IMG/VR virus record: IMGVR_UViG_3300045135_000802
Location: 1 to 63,811 of that record
Reading direction: 5' to 3' (one strand)
Length of the DNA: 63,811 nucleotides
Source: a virus
The notes under the pieces are model-generated. The model made no database searches, was not told the origin of the DNA, and saw only the letters and a list, made by a program, of their open reading frames with translations. Made by a program: the position numbers and the translations under genes. Of the stretch, positions 51,772 to 61,140 are shown piece after piece. Each line of letters starts with the position of its first letter. Position 1 is the stretch's first letter.

Positions 51772-52734
51772 ATGACTACACAAACTCAAACTCAAACAAT
51801 CGCCAACACAGCACTTTCAACTGAGTTGGCTACTTATGAAAACGTTGTAAACAGCCTAGCGTTGATTACAGATAAAAACGAATTCCATGTTCCGGTTACT
51901 AAAGTATTTGGTGCCGGAACACTCGCTAAGACTGATTCGTTTGGCGGTCGTTCGCTTCAGGAGAATACTCAACTAGTTGATCAAGCTCTAACGAACACTA
52001 ACGAACTACAGAACATCTGGAACCGCAGTCACAGTCAGTGGGATTGGAAACATATCAACCTACATTATCATAGCAATTTCAAAAACGTTCGACAGATTGC
52101 TGCTGAAGTCAATCGTAAGAAACAAGCACTCGACGAAGCTAAGTGGAAGCATGTTCGTAACGAAATTGAAATTAAGAAAATTGAAGAAAAACTAAATAGT
52201 GGTGAACTTGATTACTGGGAAGAGGTTGATCTTAAGATCGATCTAGCTGAAAAGCGTGAACAGATGGCTTCAGGCTCAACGTATATCGAAGGTGCTATGA
52301 AAGATATTCTTTCGCTTAATGCCTTGTACGATGAGATGAAAGAACAATTTGAAGGGTTCACTGAAACAGATTTTGAACTTGAAGAATCGAAATCTCATCT
52401 GAAAAGAAGCTTGGTACAATGTATTCGTGATGTACGCCAGACTGGTTCTATTACCAAAGGCGAGCAAGAGTACCTAGAACAGATTGGCGTAAACCCTAGC
52501 AAGATGCTTGCTAAGATTCGTCAGTATGTTGAAGAAGAGCGCAAAGTGGATTCATGGGACACACGTATGCTTCATGAATTCGTAGATCATTGTACTAAAG
52601 AACTGATTGAGGTTCTACAAGTTGATAAAGTACGTATGGAACTAATGGGCTTCAACCCAGATCCGACAACTCTATTGGCTTACGATAAACCAGTTGCTTT
52701 AAAATTAGAACTTAAAGAAGAACAAGGGGAATAA
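51772..52734 (+). CDS. Conserved coiled-coil protein of unknown function
   Basis: The 320-residue product differs from its fibre neighbours: it is charged and helical, with a long coiled coil at about residues 110-220 (AAEVNRKKQALDEAKWKHVR and EKLNSGELDYWEEVDLKI), a Gln/Thr-rich start and a C-terminal MELMGFNPDPTTLLAYDKP. A GGAG site lies 9 nt before the ATG. The text HSQWDWKHINLHYHSNFKNV is unusual in its Trp/His content. It is preceded by a 50-base gap, so it may be separately expressed. I do not recognise the family; a structural or regulatory role are both possible. Confidence 0.65.
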   Translation: MTTQTQTQTIANTALSTELATYENVVNSLALITDKNEFHVPVTKVFGAGTLAKTDSFGGRSLQENTQLVDQALTNTNELQNIWNRSHSQWDWKHINLHYHSNFKNVRQIAAEVNRKKQALDEAKWKHVRNEIEIKKIEEKLNSGELDYWEEVDLKIDLAEKREQMASGSTYIEGAMKDILSLNALYDEMKEQFEGFTETDFELEESKSHLKRSLVQCIRDVRQTGSITKGEQEYLEQIGVNPSKMLAKIRQYVEEERKVDSWDTRMLHEFVDHCTKELIEVLQVDKVRMELMGFNPDPTTLLAYDKPVALKLELKEEQGE

Positions 52735-52735
52735 A

Positions 52736-53053
52736 ATGCCTATCGTAGAATACAAACTACACAAAGTCGGTAAGAACGCTTTAAGAGCTCCAGAGTGGGT
52801 TGATGATGGCGGCTACTGGCAGAACCCAGCAGACAACACTATGGTTGGTTGGGTTCCAGCTGAAGCAGACAGAGAATACTACGTTCCTGATACTGTATCT
52901 GAACTTACACGTGATCAGTTTATCACTCGTCTAACAACGATGCATGCGGCTAATGCATTCTCTCAGCCTTCTGAGGGCGGTGAACCTACAGATATGACTG
53001 AAGCTGAAGTTCAGACTATGGCTGGAGATTGGTACGATTCGTTCCACGCATAA
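52736..53053 (+). CDS. Small protein of unknown function (105 aa)
   Basis: The 105-residue product follows the coiled-coil gene after one base and contains YWQNPADNTMVGWVPAEADR and ELTRDQFITRLTTMHAANAF. The C-terminus is acidic (TEAEVQTMAGDWYDSFHA). It is probably co-expressed with the preceding gene. The last two codons and stop overlap a CATAAATA element. No domain is recognised. Confidence 0.65.
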   Translation: MPIVEYKLHKVGKNALRAPEWVDDGGYWQNPADNTMVGWVPAEADREYYVPDTVSELTRDQFITRLTTMHAANAFSQPSEGGEPTDMTEAEVQTMAGDWYDSFHA

Positions 53054-53056
53054 ATA
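53049..53056 (+). promoter_or_regulatory. Possible variant late promoter before the propeller array
   Basis: CATAAATA differs from the late octamer at one base and overlaps the stop of the preceding gene, 35 nt before the GTG at 53091. Its distance to the start is like that of the exact elements at 4988 and 37671. Confidence 0.35.
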
Positions 53057-53090
53057 TAATTAACAATAACTTATTCGAAGGGATCTAATC

Positions 53091-54227
53091 GTGCCTATAA
53101 ATTTATCCAATTTAAAAAGTATTCTAGACAGTCTACTAGAAGCTAATGCGGCTGTAGACTCCGTAGAAACGAATCGATTACAAGCCCTCTCGAATACGTT
53201 TGTTGATTTGCGTGGCGGACTAACGTACACAAGCAATACTCAGTTCCCTACTCCTGATGGGTCTAACGCTGGGTCTATTGTAGAAGATCTAAGTTCAAAT
53301 ACTTTCTACTTCTCTACAGGTAGCGAATGGAGAGTGTTTAATACTAGTAACACGATTGTTGATCAGACTGTTCCTTGGACATTCCAAGGAAGTAACTATG
53401 GGTATAGTTCTGGCGGCGAGCCAACTACAAACATAATCGACAAGTTCCCGTTTGCGGTTGATTCTAACGCTACTGACGTTGGAGATCTGTCGGTTGCTAG
53501 GCATTATTCAGCAGGTCAATCATCGGAAACTTACGGATATTCTTCTGGCGGTTATAATACTGCTGAGGTAAACATCATCGATAAGTTTCCGTTCGCAGTT
53601 GATGCTAACGCAACTGATGTTGGCGATCTAACGGTTGTTAGGTTTGGTTCTGCGGGTCAGTCGTCTACCGACTATGGTTATACTTCTGGTGGTGCGGTTC
53701 ACCCGTACACAAACACGATTGATAAGTTTCCTTTCGCTGCTGACGGTAATGCTACGGATGTTGGCGATCTAACGTTTTCGCCCTATGGCGTAGCGGGTCA
53801 ATCCTCTACCGAGTACGGTTATGCTGCTGGCGGACTTTTAGCCCCTGCAGTAAGCACTATTAATAAGTTTCCTTTCGCAACAGACGGTAATGCTACTTTT
53901 GTTGGGAACCTAACGGTTGCTAGGTATAAGCAAACTGGACAATCATCTTCAGACTATGGATATACTTCTGGAGGAGGAAATCCCGCAGCAACAAACATAA
54001 TCGATAAGTTCCCGTTTGCTTCTGATGCTAATGCGACTGATGTAGGTGATCTAACGGTTTCACGGTTTCAAATTGCTGGTCAATCGTCTACGGATTACGG
54101 ATACGCTTCTGGCGGGGCGCCAGCCTTAAACGTAATCGACAAGTTCTCGTTCTCAGCTGACGGTAATGCGACTGATGTAGGCGACCTAACAGTTGCTCGT
54201 CAGTCTGCAGCAGGACAACAATACTAA
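53091..54227 (+). CDS. Propeller fibre protein, array gene 1 (adaptor type a)
   Basis: The 378-residue product starts with GTG, with GAAGGGA 7 nt upstream. Adaptor type a covers residues 1-95: MPINLSNLKSILDSLLEANA, then GLTYTSNTQFPTPDGSNAGS and an FYFSTGSEWRVF end. Six repeats follow from about residue 97. Blade 4 is the most divergent (STINKFPFATDGNATFVGNL). Loops vary (GEPTTN, GYNTAEVN, GAVHPYTN, GLLAPAVS, GGNPAATN, GAPALN). It is the first gene behind the variant late element. Confidence 0.78.
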   Translation: MPINLSNLKSILDSLLEANAAVDSVETNRLQALSNTFVDLRGGLTYTSNTQFPTPDGSNAGSIVEDLSSNTFYFSTGSEWRVFNTSNTIVDQTVPWTFQGSNYGYSSGGEPTTNIIDKFPFAVDSNATDVGDLSVARHYSAGQSSETYGYSSGGYNTAEVNIIDKFPFAVDANATDVGDLTVVRFGSAGQSSTDYGYTSGGAVHPYTNTIDKFPFAADGNATDVGDLTFSPYGVAGQSSTEYGYAAGGLLAPAVSTINKFPFATDGNATFVGNLTVARYKQTGQSSSDYGYTSGGGNPAATNIIDKFPFASDANATDVGDLTVSRFQIAGQSSTDYGYASGGAPALNVIDKFSFSADGNATDVGDLTVARQSAAGQQY

Positions 54228-54236
54228 GGATTAAGA

Positions 54237-55388
54237 ATGGCTATTAATACTACACACATATTAACCGCTATCCAAAATATTGTTGGCTCGGCTAATACAG
54301 ATAATATTTCTACACAAACAATGATTGATCTTGTAAAAGCATCTAAGTCATTGTATGGCGGTTCAGTTCTAGAATCATATGCTAATACTTCGTTCTTTCC
54401 TACAGCGGAAAGCAGTCATAAGACACTAGCATTTGATGAGGCAACAAGAACTCTATACCTAAACGATTCAGGCGTATGGACAGCACTTGATGCTACCGTT
54501 CCTTCAGCTGCTGGCAGCAGTAGTTACACATTCCAAGGAAGCAACTATGGTTACTCTTCTGGCGGAAATCCAGGAACAAACGTTATTGATAAGTTCCCGT
54601 TCTCAGCTGATGCTAACGCATCTGATGTTGGTGATCTAACGGTTTCTAGATATCAATCAGCGGGTCAATCGTCATCTGATTACGGGTATACTTCTGGCGG
54701 AATACCAAGTCCAGGAGGCATAAACGAAATCGACAAGTTCCCGTTCTCAACTGATGCGAATGCTACTGATGTGGGCGATCTAACGGTAGGAAGAAGATTT
54801 ATGTCGGGACAATCCTCTTCCGAATATGGCTACACTTCTGGTGGATATTATCCCGCACAGTCAGATGTTATTGATAAGTTTCCGTTCTCAACTGATGCTA
54901 ATGCTACGGATGTAGGAAATCTAACGGTTGCAAAGGGGGTAACAGGAGGACAATCGTCTTCAGAATATGGTTATGTTTCTGGAACCGCTTGGCCATTTGG
55001 TACCGTAATTGAGAAATTTTCATTTTCAACTGACGTTGATGCTACTGATGTTGGTGATCTAACGGCAGCAAAGTGGAAGATGACTGGTCAGTCTTCTTCA
55101 GATTATGGCTACAACTCCGGAGGTGTTACAGATCCTGGAGTTTACCAGAACGTAATCGAAAAGTTTCCGTTCGCATCTGACGGAAATTCAGCTGATGTCG
55201 GTGATCTAACCGTTGCTAGAAATGCTCCAGCAGGTCAATCATCTACCGATTACGGTTATACTTCTGGCGGTTATTTGCCAGGAATCACGAACATAATCGA
55301 CAAGTTCTCGTTCTCATCTGATGGTAATGCTAGCGACGTAGGCGATCTAACGGCTTCTAGAAATTACGCAGTAGGACAACAATACTAA
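54237..55388 (+). CDS. Propeller fibre protein, array gene 2 (adaptor type b)
   Basis: The 383-residue product has adaptor type b: TTHILTAIQNIVGSANTDNI, SKSLYGGSVLESYANTSFFP and a LYLNDSGVWTAL end, then an Ala/Ser linker. Six repeats follow. Blade 4 is atypical, with SGTAWPFGTVIEKFSF in place of SGG. Adaptor b is shared closely with the next gene, suggesting a local duplication. The ATG is 10 nt after the stop of gene 1 with AAGGA between. Confidence 0.78.
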   Translation: MAINTTHILTAIQNIVGSANTDNISTQTMIDLVKASKSLYGGSVLESYANTSFFPTAESSHKTLAFDEATRTLYLNDSGVWTALDATVPSAAGSSSYTFQGSNYGYSSGGNPGTNVIDKFPFSADANASDVGDLTVSRYQSAGQSSSDYGYTSGGIPSPGGINEIDKFPFSTDANATDVGDLTVGRRFMSGQSSSEYGYTSGGYYPAQSDVIDKFPFSTDANATDVGNLTVAKGVTGGQSSSEYGYVSGTAWPFGTVIEKFSFSTDVDATDVGDLTAAKWKMTGQSSSDYGYNSGGVTDPGVYQNVIEKFPFASDGNSADVGDLTVARNAPAGQSSTDYGYTSGGYLPGITNIIDKFSFSSDGNASDVGDLTASRNYAVGQQY

Positions 55389-55400
55389 GGATAATAAGAA

Positions 55401-56558
55401 ATGGCAATAGATACTACACACATATTATCCGTTATTCAGAATATTGTTGGTGCGGCTAATAGTACTAATATTGATACGGAAGGATTAACAAATCTTCTTA
55501 AGTCTTCAAAACGACTATATGGCGGTGCTGTAATAGAGTCTTATGCTAACACAAGCGTATTCCCTACAGCAAACAGTACGGTTAAGACACTAGCATTTGA
55601 TGAGTCGACAAGAACTCTATATCTAAACGATTCAGGTGTATGGACTGCTGCTGGAGCTACAGTTCCTGATGCTGCTGCTGGCGGCAGTAGTTGGTCGTTC
55701 CAAGGAAGCAACTACGGTTACACTTCTGGTGGTTCAACCCCCTCCACTTCAAACGTCATCGACAAGTTCCCATTCTCAACAGACGCTAACGCAACTGATG
55801 TAGGTGATCTAATAAGTGTTTTGAGAAGGGGCGCAGGTCAATCATCTACTGAGTATGGTTATCAATCTGGTGGTGAATCTCCGGCTGATGCAACATCAAA
55901 TATAATCCAGAAGTTTGCTTTTGCAACTGACGGCAACGCAACCGATGTCGGTAATCTATCGGTCGGTAGACGTGAAACTACAGGGGCATCTTCTTCCGAT
56001 TCCGGTTACACTATTGGCGGTTATACCGGATTAAGATCAAACGTAATCGACAAGTTCCCGTTTGCTTCTGATGCTGATGCAACCGATGTCGGCGATTTAA
56101 CAGAAAATATGAGAATGTCCGCAGGGCAATCATCAACCGATTATGGATATTCTTCTGGTGGTAATAGCGATAGCACGAGCTATATGACCACAATACAAAA
56201 ATTCCCGTTCTCATCTGATGCTAATGCTACTGATGTTGGTGATCTGACGGCTGGTAGATATATGTCAGCAGGTCAATCATCAGCTGACTATGGGTATACT
56301 TCTGGTGGAGGATATCCAGCGGTAAATATAATAGACAAGTTTCCGTTTGCGGCAGATGGAAATGCAACAGATGTAGGTGATCTAACCGCTGGTAGATATA
56401 GCGTTGCAGGACAATCGTCTACGGATTACGGATATTCTTCTGGCGGCACTCCGATGACTAACGTCATCGACAAGTTCCCGTTTTCGTCTGACGCTAACGC
56501 AACTGATGTTGGTGATCTAACGGTCGCTAGATTTGGTCCAGCAGGACAACAATACTAA
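55401..56558 (+). CDS. Propeller fibre protein, array gene 3 (adaptor type b)
   Basis: The 385-residue product carries the second type b adaptor (TTHILSVIQNIVGAANSTNI through LYLNDSGVWTAAG) with a slightly longer Ala/Gly linker. Six repeats follow; blade 1 reads DLISVLRRGAGQ, blade 2 ends NIIQKFAFATDGN and blade 3 has YTIGGYTGLRSN. The adaptor is closer to gene 2 than the blades are, so adaptor and head appear to evolve independently. The ribosome site is AAGGA. Confidence 0.78.
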   Translation: MAIDTTHILSVIQNIVGAANSTNIDTEGLTNLLKSSKRLYGGAVIESYANTSVFPTANSTVKTLAFDESTRTLYLNDSGVWTAAGATVPDAAAGGSSWSFQGSNYGYTSGGSTPSTSNVIDKFPFSTDANATDVGDLISVLRRGAGQSSTEYGYQSGGESPADATSNIIQKFAFATDGNATDVGNLSVGRRETTGASSSDSGYTIGGYTGLRSNVIDKFPFASDADATDVGDLTENMRMSAGQSSTDYGYSSGGNSDSTSYMTTIQKFPFSSDANATDVGDLTAGRYMSAGQSSADYGYTSGGGYPAVNIIDKFPFAADGNATDVGDLTAGRYSVAGQSSTDYGYSSGGTPMTNVIDKFPFSSDANATDVGDLTVARFGPAGQQY

Positions 56559-56568
56559 GGATTAAACG

Positions 56569-57681
56569 ATGCCAGCTAATACAATAAACACAATAGCGTC
56601 ATTTACGGTAGATACAGATCCTTTTGAGATCCTACAGACGATTAAAACAGTAACGTCAACTGATGTTGCTAATAACATTTATGCTTATGCTAACACGTTG
56701 CCGACTGCTAACACGATTAATCTCGGAATGACTGCTTACGTTTACAATGACGGTCTTTACATCTGCGATGGAACTCAGTGGTATCCGTTGGCGAATACTT
56801 ATACGTATATCCCTCCTTCTTGGACGTTCCAAGGAAGTAACTACGGATATATTTCTGGCGGTTATCCGACATCAACAAAAACCGTCGATAAGTTCTCATT
56901 CTCAGCTGACGGTAACGCTACCGATGTTGGTGATCTAACGGTTGCTAGAAGTGATCTAGCAGGGCAATCGTCTACCGACTATGGCTACACTTCTGGGGGA
57001 ACAATATGGCCAAGCTACTACAATATCATCGATAAGTTCCCATTCTCAACTGATGCTAATGCTACAGATGTCGGCGATCTAACGGTTTCTAGATCTGGAC
57101 CAGCTGGACAATCTTCAATTGACTACGGCTACGCTTCTGGCGGTTATAACGGTTCAGCAACCTCAAACGTCATCGACAAGTTCCCCTTTTCTACTGACGC
57201 TAATGCTACTGACGTTGGTAATCTAACGGTTGCTAGGGCAAATCTGGCTGGTCAATCATCTACTGACTATGGCTACACTTCTGGCGGTAGCGCTCCAGGA
57301 GCTACAAACGTAATTGAAAAGTTTCCGTTTTCAACCGACGCTAATGCTACTGATGTAGGCGATCTAACGGCTGCTAGATATGCATTATCAGGTCAATCAT
57401 CTACTGACTACGGTTACACTTCTGGCGGTAATCCGCCATACTCAAACGTCATCGACAAGTTCCCATTCGCAGCCGACGCTAATGCTACAGATGTTGGGGA
57501 CCTAACATTAAATAAGGAAAGGTCGTCAGGTCAATCGTCTACTGACTACGGCTACACTTCTGGGGGAACTTTATTAAACGAAAACGTTATCGAAAAGTTC
57601 CCGTTTGCTACTGATGCTAATGCGACCGACGTTGGCGACCTAACAGCTAATAAATATGCCGCAGCAGGACAACAATACTAA
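56569..57681 (+). CDS. Propeller fibre protein, array gene 4 (adaptor type c)
   Basis: The 370-residue product has adaptor type c, with DPFEILQTIKTVTSTDVANN, IYAYANTLPTANTINLG and LYICDGTQWYPLA. The six repeats are among the most regular of the array, with variable loops such as GYPTSTKT, GTIWPSYYN and GYNGSATSN. Blade 5 ends DLTLNKERSSGQ. Its stop and leader (TAAGGATTAAACG) are the same as those of its neighbour. Confidence 0.78.
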   Translation: MPANTINTIASFTVDTDPFEILQTIKTVTSTDVANNIYAYANTLPTANTINLGMTAYVYNDGLYICDGTQWYPLANTYTYIPPSWTFQGSNYGYISGGYPTSTKTVDKFSFSADGNATDVGDLTVARSDLAGQSSTDYGYTSGGTIWPSYYNIIDKFPFSTDANATDVGDLTVSRSGPAGQSSIDYGYASGGYNGSATSNVIDKFPFSTDANATDVGNLTVARANLAGQSSTDYGYTSGGSAPGATNVIEKFPFSTDANATDVGDLTAARYALSGQSSTDYGYTSGGNPPYSNVIDKFPFAADANATDVGDLTLNKERSSGQSSTDYGYTSGGTLLNENVIEKFPFATDANATDVGDLTANKYAAAGQQY

Positions 57682-57691
57682 GGATTAAACG

Positions 57692-58843
57692 ATGCCTATT
57701 AATATATCAAATATAACAAGTATTCTAAATTCTAGTATTGAGTCTGCTAACACTTCTACAGATACACTAGAACTTATGAAGATGGCTTCTCTTGCTGATT
57801 CGTTGAATGAAGTTAGAGGTTCCTTAGTGTATTCTAGTAATACTGAGTTCCCCACACCAAGCATTACTAACGCTGGAGCTATCGTAAAAGACTCAAGTGC
57901 TAACACATTCTACTTCTCTACAGGTGAAGAGTGGAGAGTGTTTGGGTTGTATGAAGCACCTGCTTGGTCGTTTGGTGGAAGCAATTATGGATATACGTCT
58001 GGGGGTGTAGGTAGCGGTTATTTAAGTTCAATAGAGAAATTTTCTTTTTCGTCAGATGGAAACGCTACATCTGCGGGGTCTCTAACAGTAAACAATTCTT
58101 ATGCTGGATCAGGACACTCTTCTTCTACTTATGGATACGTTGCTGGGGGGCAAGCGCCCCCTTCGGTAAACGTAATACAGAAGTTTGAATTCGCTTCTGA
58201 TGGCGACACAACGGATGTCGGGGATTTGTTGTTTATAGTTCAACGTCAGGCAGGACAATCATCTTCAGACTATGGCTACACTTCTGGCGGTGCCCACCCT
58301 TTAAATAGTTTCGAAAACACTATACAAAAATTTTCTTTCTCGTCAGACGCTGACGCCGCTGATGTAGGTGACTTAACGGTTGGTAGATCCAACCCTGCCG
58401 GTCAATCATCTACTGACTATGGTTACACTTCCGGTGGACTAGAGCCTGCAACTTCAACTGTAATCGACAAGTTCCCATTTTCTACTGACGCTAATGCAAC
58501 TGACGTTGGCGATCTTTCCGCCACTAGAGCATACGCATCCGGACAATCATCTTCAGAATATGGTTACAATTCTGGAGGGCAGGTTAGCACCTCAAAAACA
58601 AACGTTATCGATAAGTTTTCTTTTGCAACGGATGCGAATGCTACTGATGTAGGTGATCTAACGGTTGTTAGAAAACAACCAGCAGGACAATCGTCTACGG
58701 ATTATGGTTACACTTCTGGAGGAGAACCGTCTCCAGTTTTATCTAATGTAATTGATAAGTTTCCGTTCGCATCTGACGCTAATGCTACTGATGTTGGCGA
58801 TCTAACAACTGCTAGATATGGCGCAACAGGACAACAATACTAA
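57692..58843 (+). CDS. Propeller fibre protein, array gene 5 (adaptor type a)
   Basis: The 383-residue product returns to adaptor type a (MPINISNITSILNSSIESAN, LVYSSNTEFPTPSITNAG, FYFSTGEEWRVF). Blades 1 and 2 are diverged (SLTVNNSYAGSGHSS; EFASDGDTTDVGDLLFIVQR), while blades 4 to 6 are regular. The first blade opens with WSFGGSNYGY rather than the usual WSFQGSNYGY, as in gene 6, pointing to exchange between these neighbours. Confidence 0.78.
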   Translation: MPINISNITSILNSSIESANTSTDTLELMKMASLADSLNEVRGSLVYSSNTEFPTPSITNAGAIVKDSSANTFYFSTGEEWRVFGLYEAPAWSFGGSNYGYTSGGVGSGYLSSIEKFSFSSDGNATSAGSLTVNNSYAGSGHSSSTYGYVAGGQAPPSVNVIQKFEFASDGDTTDVGDLLFIVQRQAGQSSSDYGYTSGGAHPLNSFENTIQKFSFSSDADAADVGDLTVGRSNPAGQSSTDYGYTSGGLEPATSTVIDKFPFSTDANATDVGDLSATRAYASGQSSSEYGYNSGGQVSTSKTNVIDKFSFATDANATDVGDLTVVRKQPAGQSSTDYGYTSGGEPSPVLSNVIDKFPFASDANATDVGDLTTARYGATGQQY

Positions 58844-58852
58844 GGATTAAAC

Positions 58853-59992
58853 ATGGCAGCTAATACACAAAACCTGATAACGACGGTATCCTCTATTGTT
58901 GGAACATATTCTGAAAGCACTAGTGTTGACGATATCCTTAGAGGAATTAAACTTGTAAACAAAGTAGATTCAGCAAACAACATCTATGCTTATGCTAATA
59001 CATTGCCTACTGCTAACAGCATAACCGTTGGTATGACTGCTTATGTAGATAACGATGGCTTGTATATTTGTGACGGAGCTCAGTGGTATCCGTTGGCGAA
59101 TACGTATACAGCACCTGCTTGGTCGTTTGGCGGAAGCAACTACGGTTACTCTTCTGGGGGTATGGCTCCACCATATTCAAACATCATTGATAAGTTTCCG
59201 TTCGCAACCGATGCGAATGCTACGGATGTCGGTGATCTAACGGTTGCTAGGCGTTACTTAACGGGGCAATCGTCTACCGTTTACGGTTACTCTTCTGGCG
59301 GTAATATCCCCCCAAACACAAACGTTATCGAAAAGTTCTCATTCTCAACTGATGGTAATTCTACTAGTGTTGGTACTCTAACGGTTGCTAGATATGGCGC
59401 AGCAGGTCAATCGTCAGCTGACTACGGATACAATTCTGGCGGATCTCCAACAACCCCAAGAACAATCGATAAGTTCCCGTTCGCATCTGATGGCGCTTCT
59501 ACTTATGTTGGCGATCAAACGGTTGTTAGAGTCTACATGGCAGGACAATCATCTTCAGAATACGGTTACACTTCTGGAGGATATAATCCCGCTACTACTC
59601 CAACATACTCAAACGTCATTGACAAATTCCCGTTCGCTGCTGATGCTAACTCAACTGGCGTTGGAGACCTAACGGTCGCCAGAAATAGCCCAGCAGGTCA
59701 ATCATCTTCAGATTACGGGTATTCTTCTGGTGGAACTGCTCCGCCATACTCAAACGTCATTGACAAATTCCCGTTCGCAACTGACGCTAATGCTACTGAT
59801 GTCGGTGATCTAACGGTTACTAGGCGTTACGTAACGGGTCAATCATCTACCGATTATGGATACTCTTCTGGTGGATACTTTCCGACCGGATACAACGTAA
59901 TCGACAAGTTCTCATTCTCGGCTGACGCTAATGCTACTGATGTCGGGGATCTAACGGTTGGTAGATATGGCGTAGCAGGACAACAGTACTAA
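58853..59992 (+). CDS. Propeller fibre protein, array gene 6 (adaptor type c)
   Basis: The 379-residue product has a type c adaptor like gene 4, with NNIYAYANTLPTANSITVGM and LYICDGAQWYPLA. Six repeats follow, with two loops (GMAPPYSN and GTAPPYSN) that are nearly equal in blades 1 and 5. Blade 3 has lost residues (SPTTPRTIDKF). Its stop is followed by TAAATAATGT rather than the common junction. Confidence 0.78.
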   Translation: MAANTQNLITTVSSIVGTYSESTSVDDILRGIKLVNKVDSANNIYAYANTLPTANSITVGMTAYVDNDGLYICDGAQWYPLANTYTAPAWSFGGSNYGYSSGGMAPPYSNIIDKFPFATDANATDVGDLTVARRYLTGQSSTVYGYSSGGNIPPNTNVIEKFSFSTDGNSTSVGTLTVARYGAAGQSSADYGYNSGGSPTTPRTIDKFPFASDGASTYVGDQTVVRVYMAGQSSSEYGYTSGGYNPATTPTYSNVIDKFPFAADANSTGVGDLTVARNSPAGQSSSDYGYSSGGTAPPYSNVIDKFPFATDANATDVGDLTVTRRYVTGQSSTDYGYSSGGYFPTGYNVIDKFSFSADANATDVGDLTVGRYGVAGQQY

Positions 59993-59999
59993 ATAATGT

Positions 60000-61115
60000 A
60001 TGCCGATAAGTTTATTAGATATACCATACATTGCTAACTCTAGATTCTACAGCTCGAATACACAAAATACTTCGGCTGTAGAACTAGCTCGCATATCCGC
60101 TCTACAGAACCTCACGTTAAACGTAAACTCTGGTCTAGTATATTCTAGTAATACCGACTTTCCAACCGCTGGTACTCATAACGCTGGACAGATAGCATAC
60201 TCTCAATCTGCTAATGCTTATCTTTACTCTACGGGTTCTTCGTGGGAAGCTGTTAATTTTGGATGGCAAATCCCTTGGACATTTCAAGGAAGCAACTACG
60301 GTTACACTTCTGGCGGGTATCCATCAACAAACATCATTGATAAGTTCTCATTCTCCGCTGACGGTAACGCAACTGATGTAGGCGATCTAACAGTTGCTAG
60401 ATTTAACGCAGCAGGGCAATCGTCAGCTGACTATGGTTACAGTTCTGGCGGTAGCCCGACTACGAACATCATTAATAAGTTCTCATTCTCAGCTGATGGT
60501 AATGCGACTGACGTAGGTGATCTAACGCTTGCTAGGTATAGACCAACAGGTCAATCGTCTTCTGAATATGGTTACACTTCTGGTGGTAGTCCAACTACGA
60601 ACATAATCGACAAGTTTCCATTCTCAACTGACGGTAATGCGTCTGATGTAGGTGATCTAACAGTTGCTAGAGTTGGTCCAGCAGGGCAATCGTCTACCGA
60701 CTATGGATACACTTCTGGCGGGTATCCAACAACAAACATCATCGACAAGTTCCCATTTGCGGCTGACGGTAACGCAACTGATGTCGGCGACCTAACAGTT
60801 TCTAGATATAACGTAACAGGACAATCATCTTCTGAATATGGGTATACTTCTGGCGGCTATACTGGATCAAACTCAAACATCATCGACAAGTTCCCGTTCG
60901 CAACTGACGCTAATGCTACTGACGTTGGTGATCTAACGGTTGCTAGGAGGTTATTAGCAGGTCAATCTTCTTCAGAATACGGTTACACTTCTGGCGGTTA
61001 TATTACAGGATCCACAAACATCATCGACAAGTTCTCATTCTCAGCTGATGGCAACGCAACTGATGTTGGTGATCTAACGGCTTCTAGATCAGGCGGTGCT
61101 GGGCAGCAGTACTAA
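60000..61115 (+). CDS. Propeller fibre protein, array gene 7 (adaptor type a-like)
   Basis: The 371-residue product starts seven bases after the stop of gene 6 with no close ribosome site; AGGA lies about 19 nt before the ATG, so re-initiation is likely. The adaptor is a diverged type a (LVYSSNTDFPTAGTHNAGQI, YLYSTGSSWEAV). The first four loops are short and alike (GYPSTN, GSPTTN, GSPTTN, GYPTTN), suggesting recent blade duplication or gene conversion inside the gene. Confidence 0.78.
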   Translation: MPISLLDIPYIANSRFYSSNTQNTSAVELARISALQNLTLNVNSGLVYSSNTDFPTAGTHNAGQIAYSQSANAYLYSTGSSWEAVNFGWQIPWTFQGSNYGYTSGGYPSTNIIDKFSFSADGNATDVGDLTVARFNAAGQSSADYGYSSGGSPTTNIINKFSFSADGNATDVGDLTLARYRPTGQSSSEYGYTSGGSPTTNIIDKFPFSTDGNASDVGDLTVARVGPAGQSSTDYGYTSGGYPTTNIIDKFPFAADGNATDVGDLTVSRYNVTGQSSSEYGYTSGGYTGSNSNIIDKFPFATDANATDVGDLTVARRLLAGQSSSEYGYTSGGYITGSTNIIDKFSFSADGNATDVGDLTASRSGGAGQQY

Positions 61116-61140
61116 ATAAAGTACGTAAAGGAAAAGAGTT

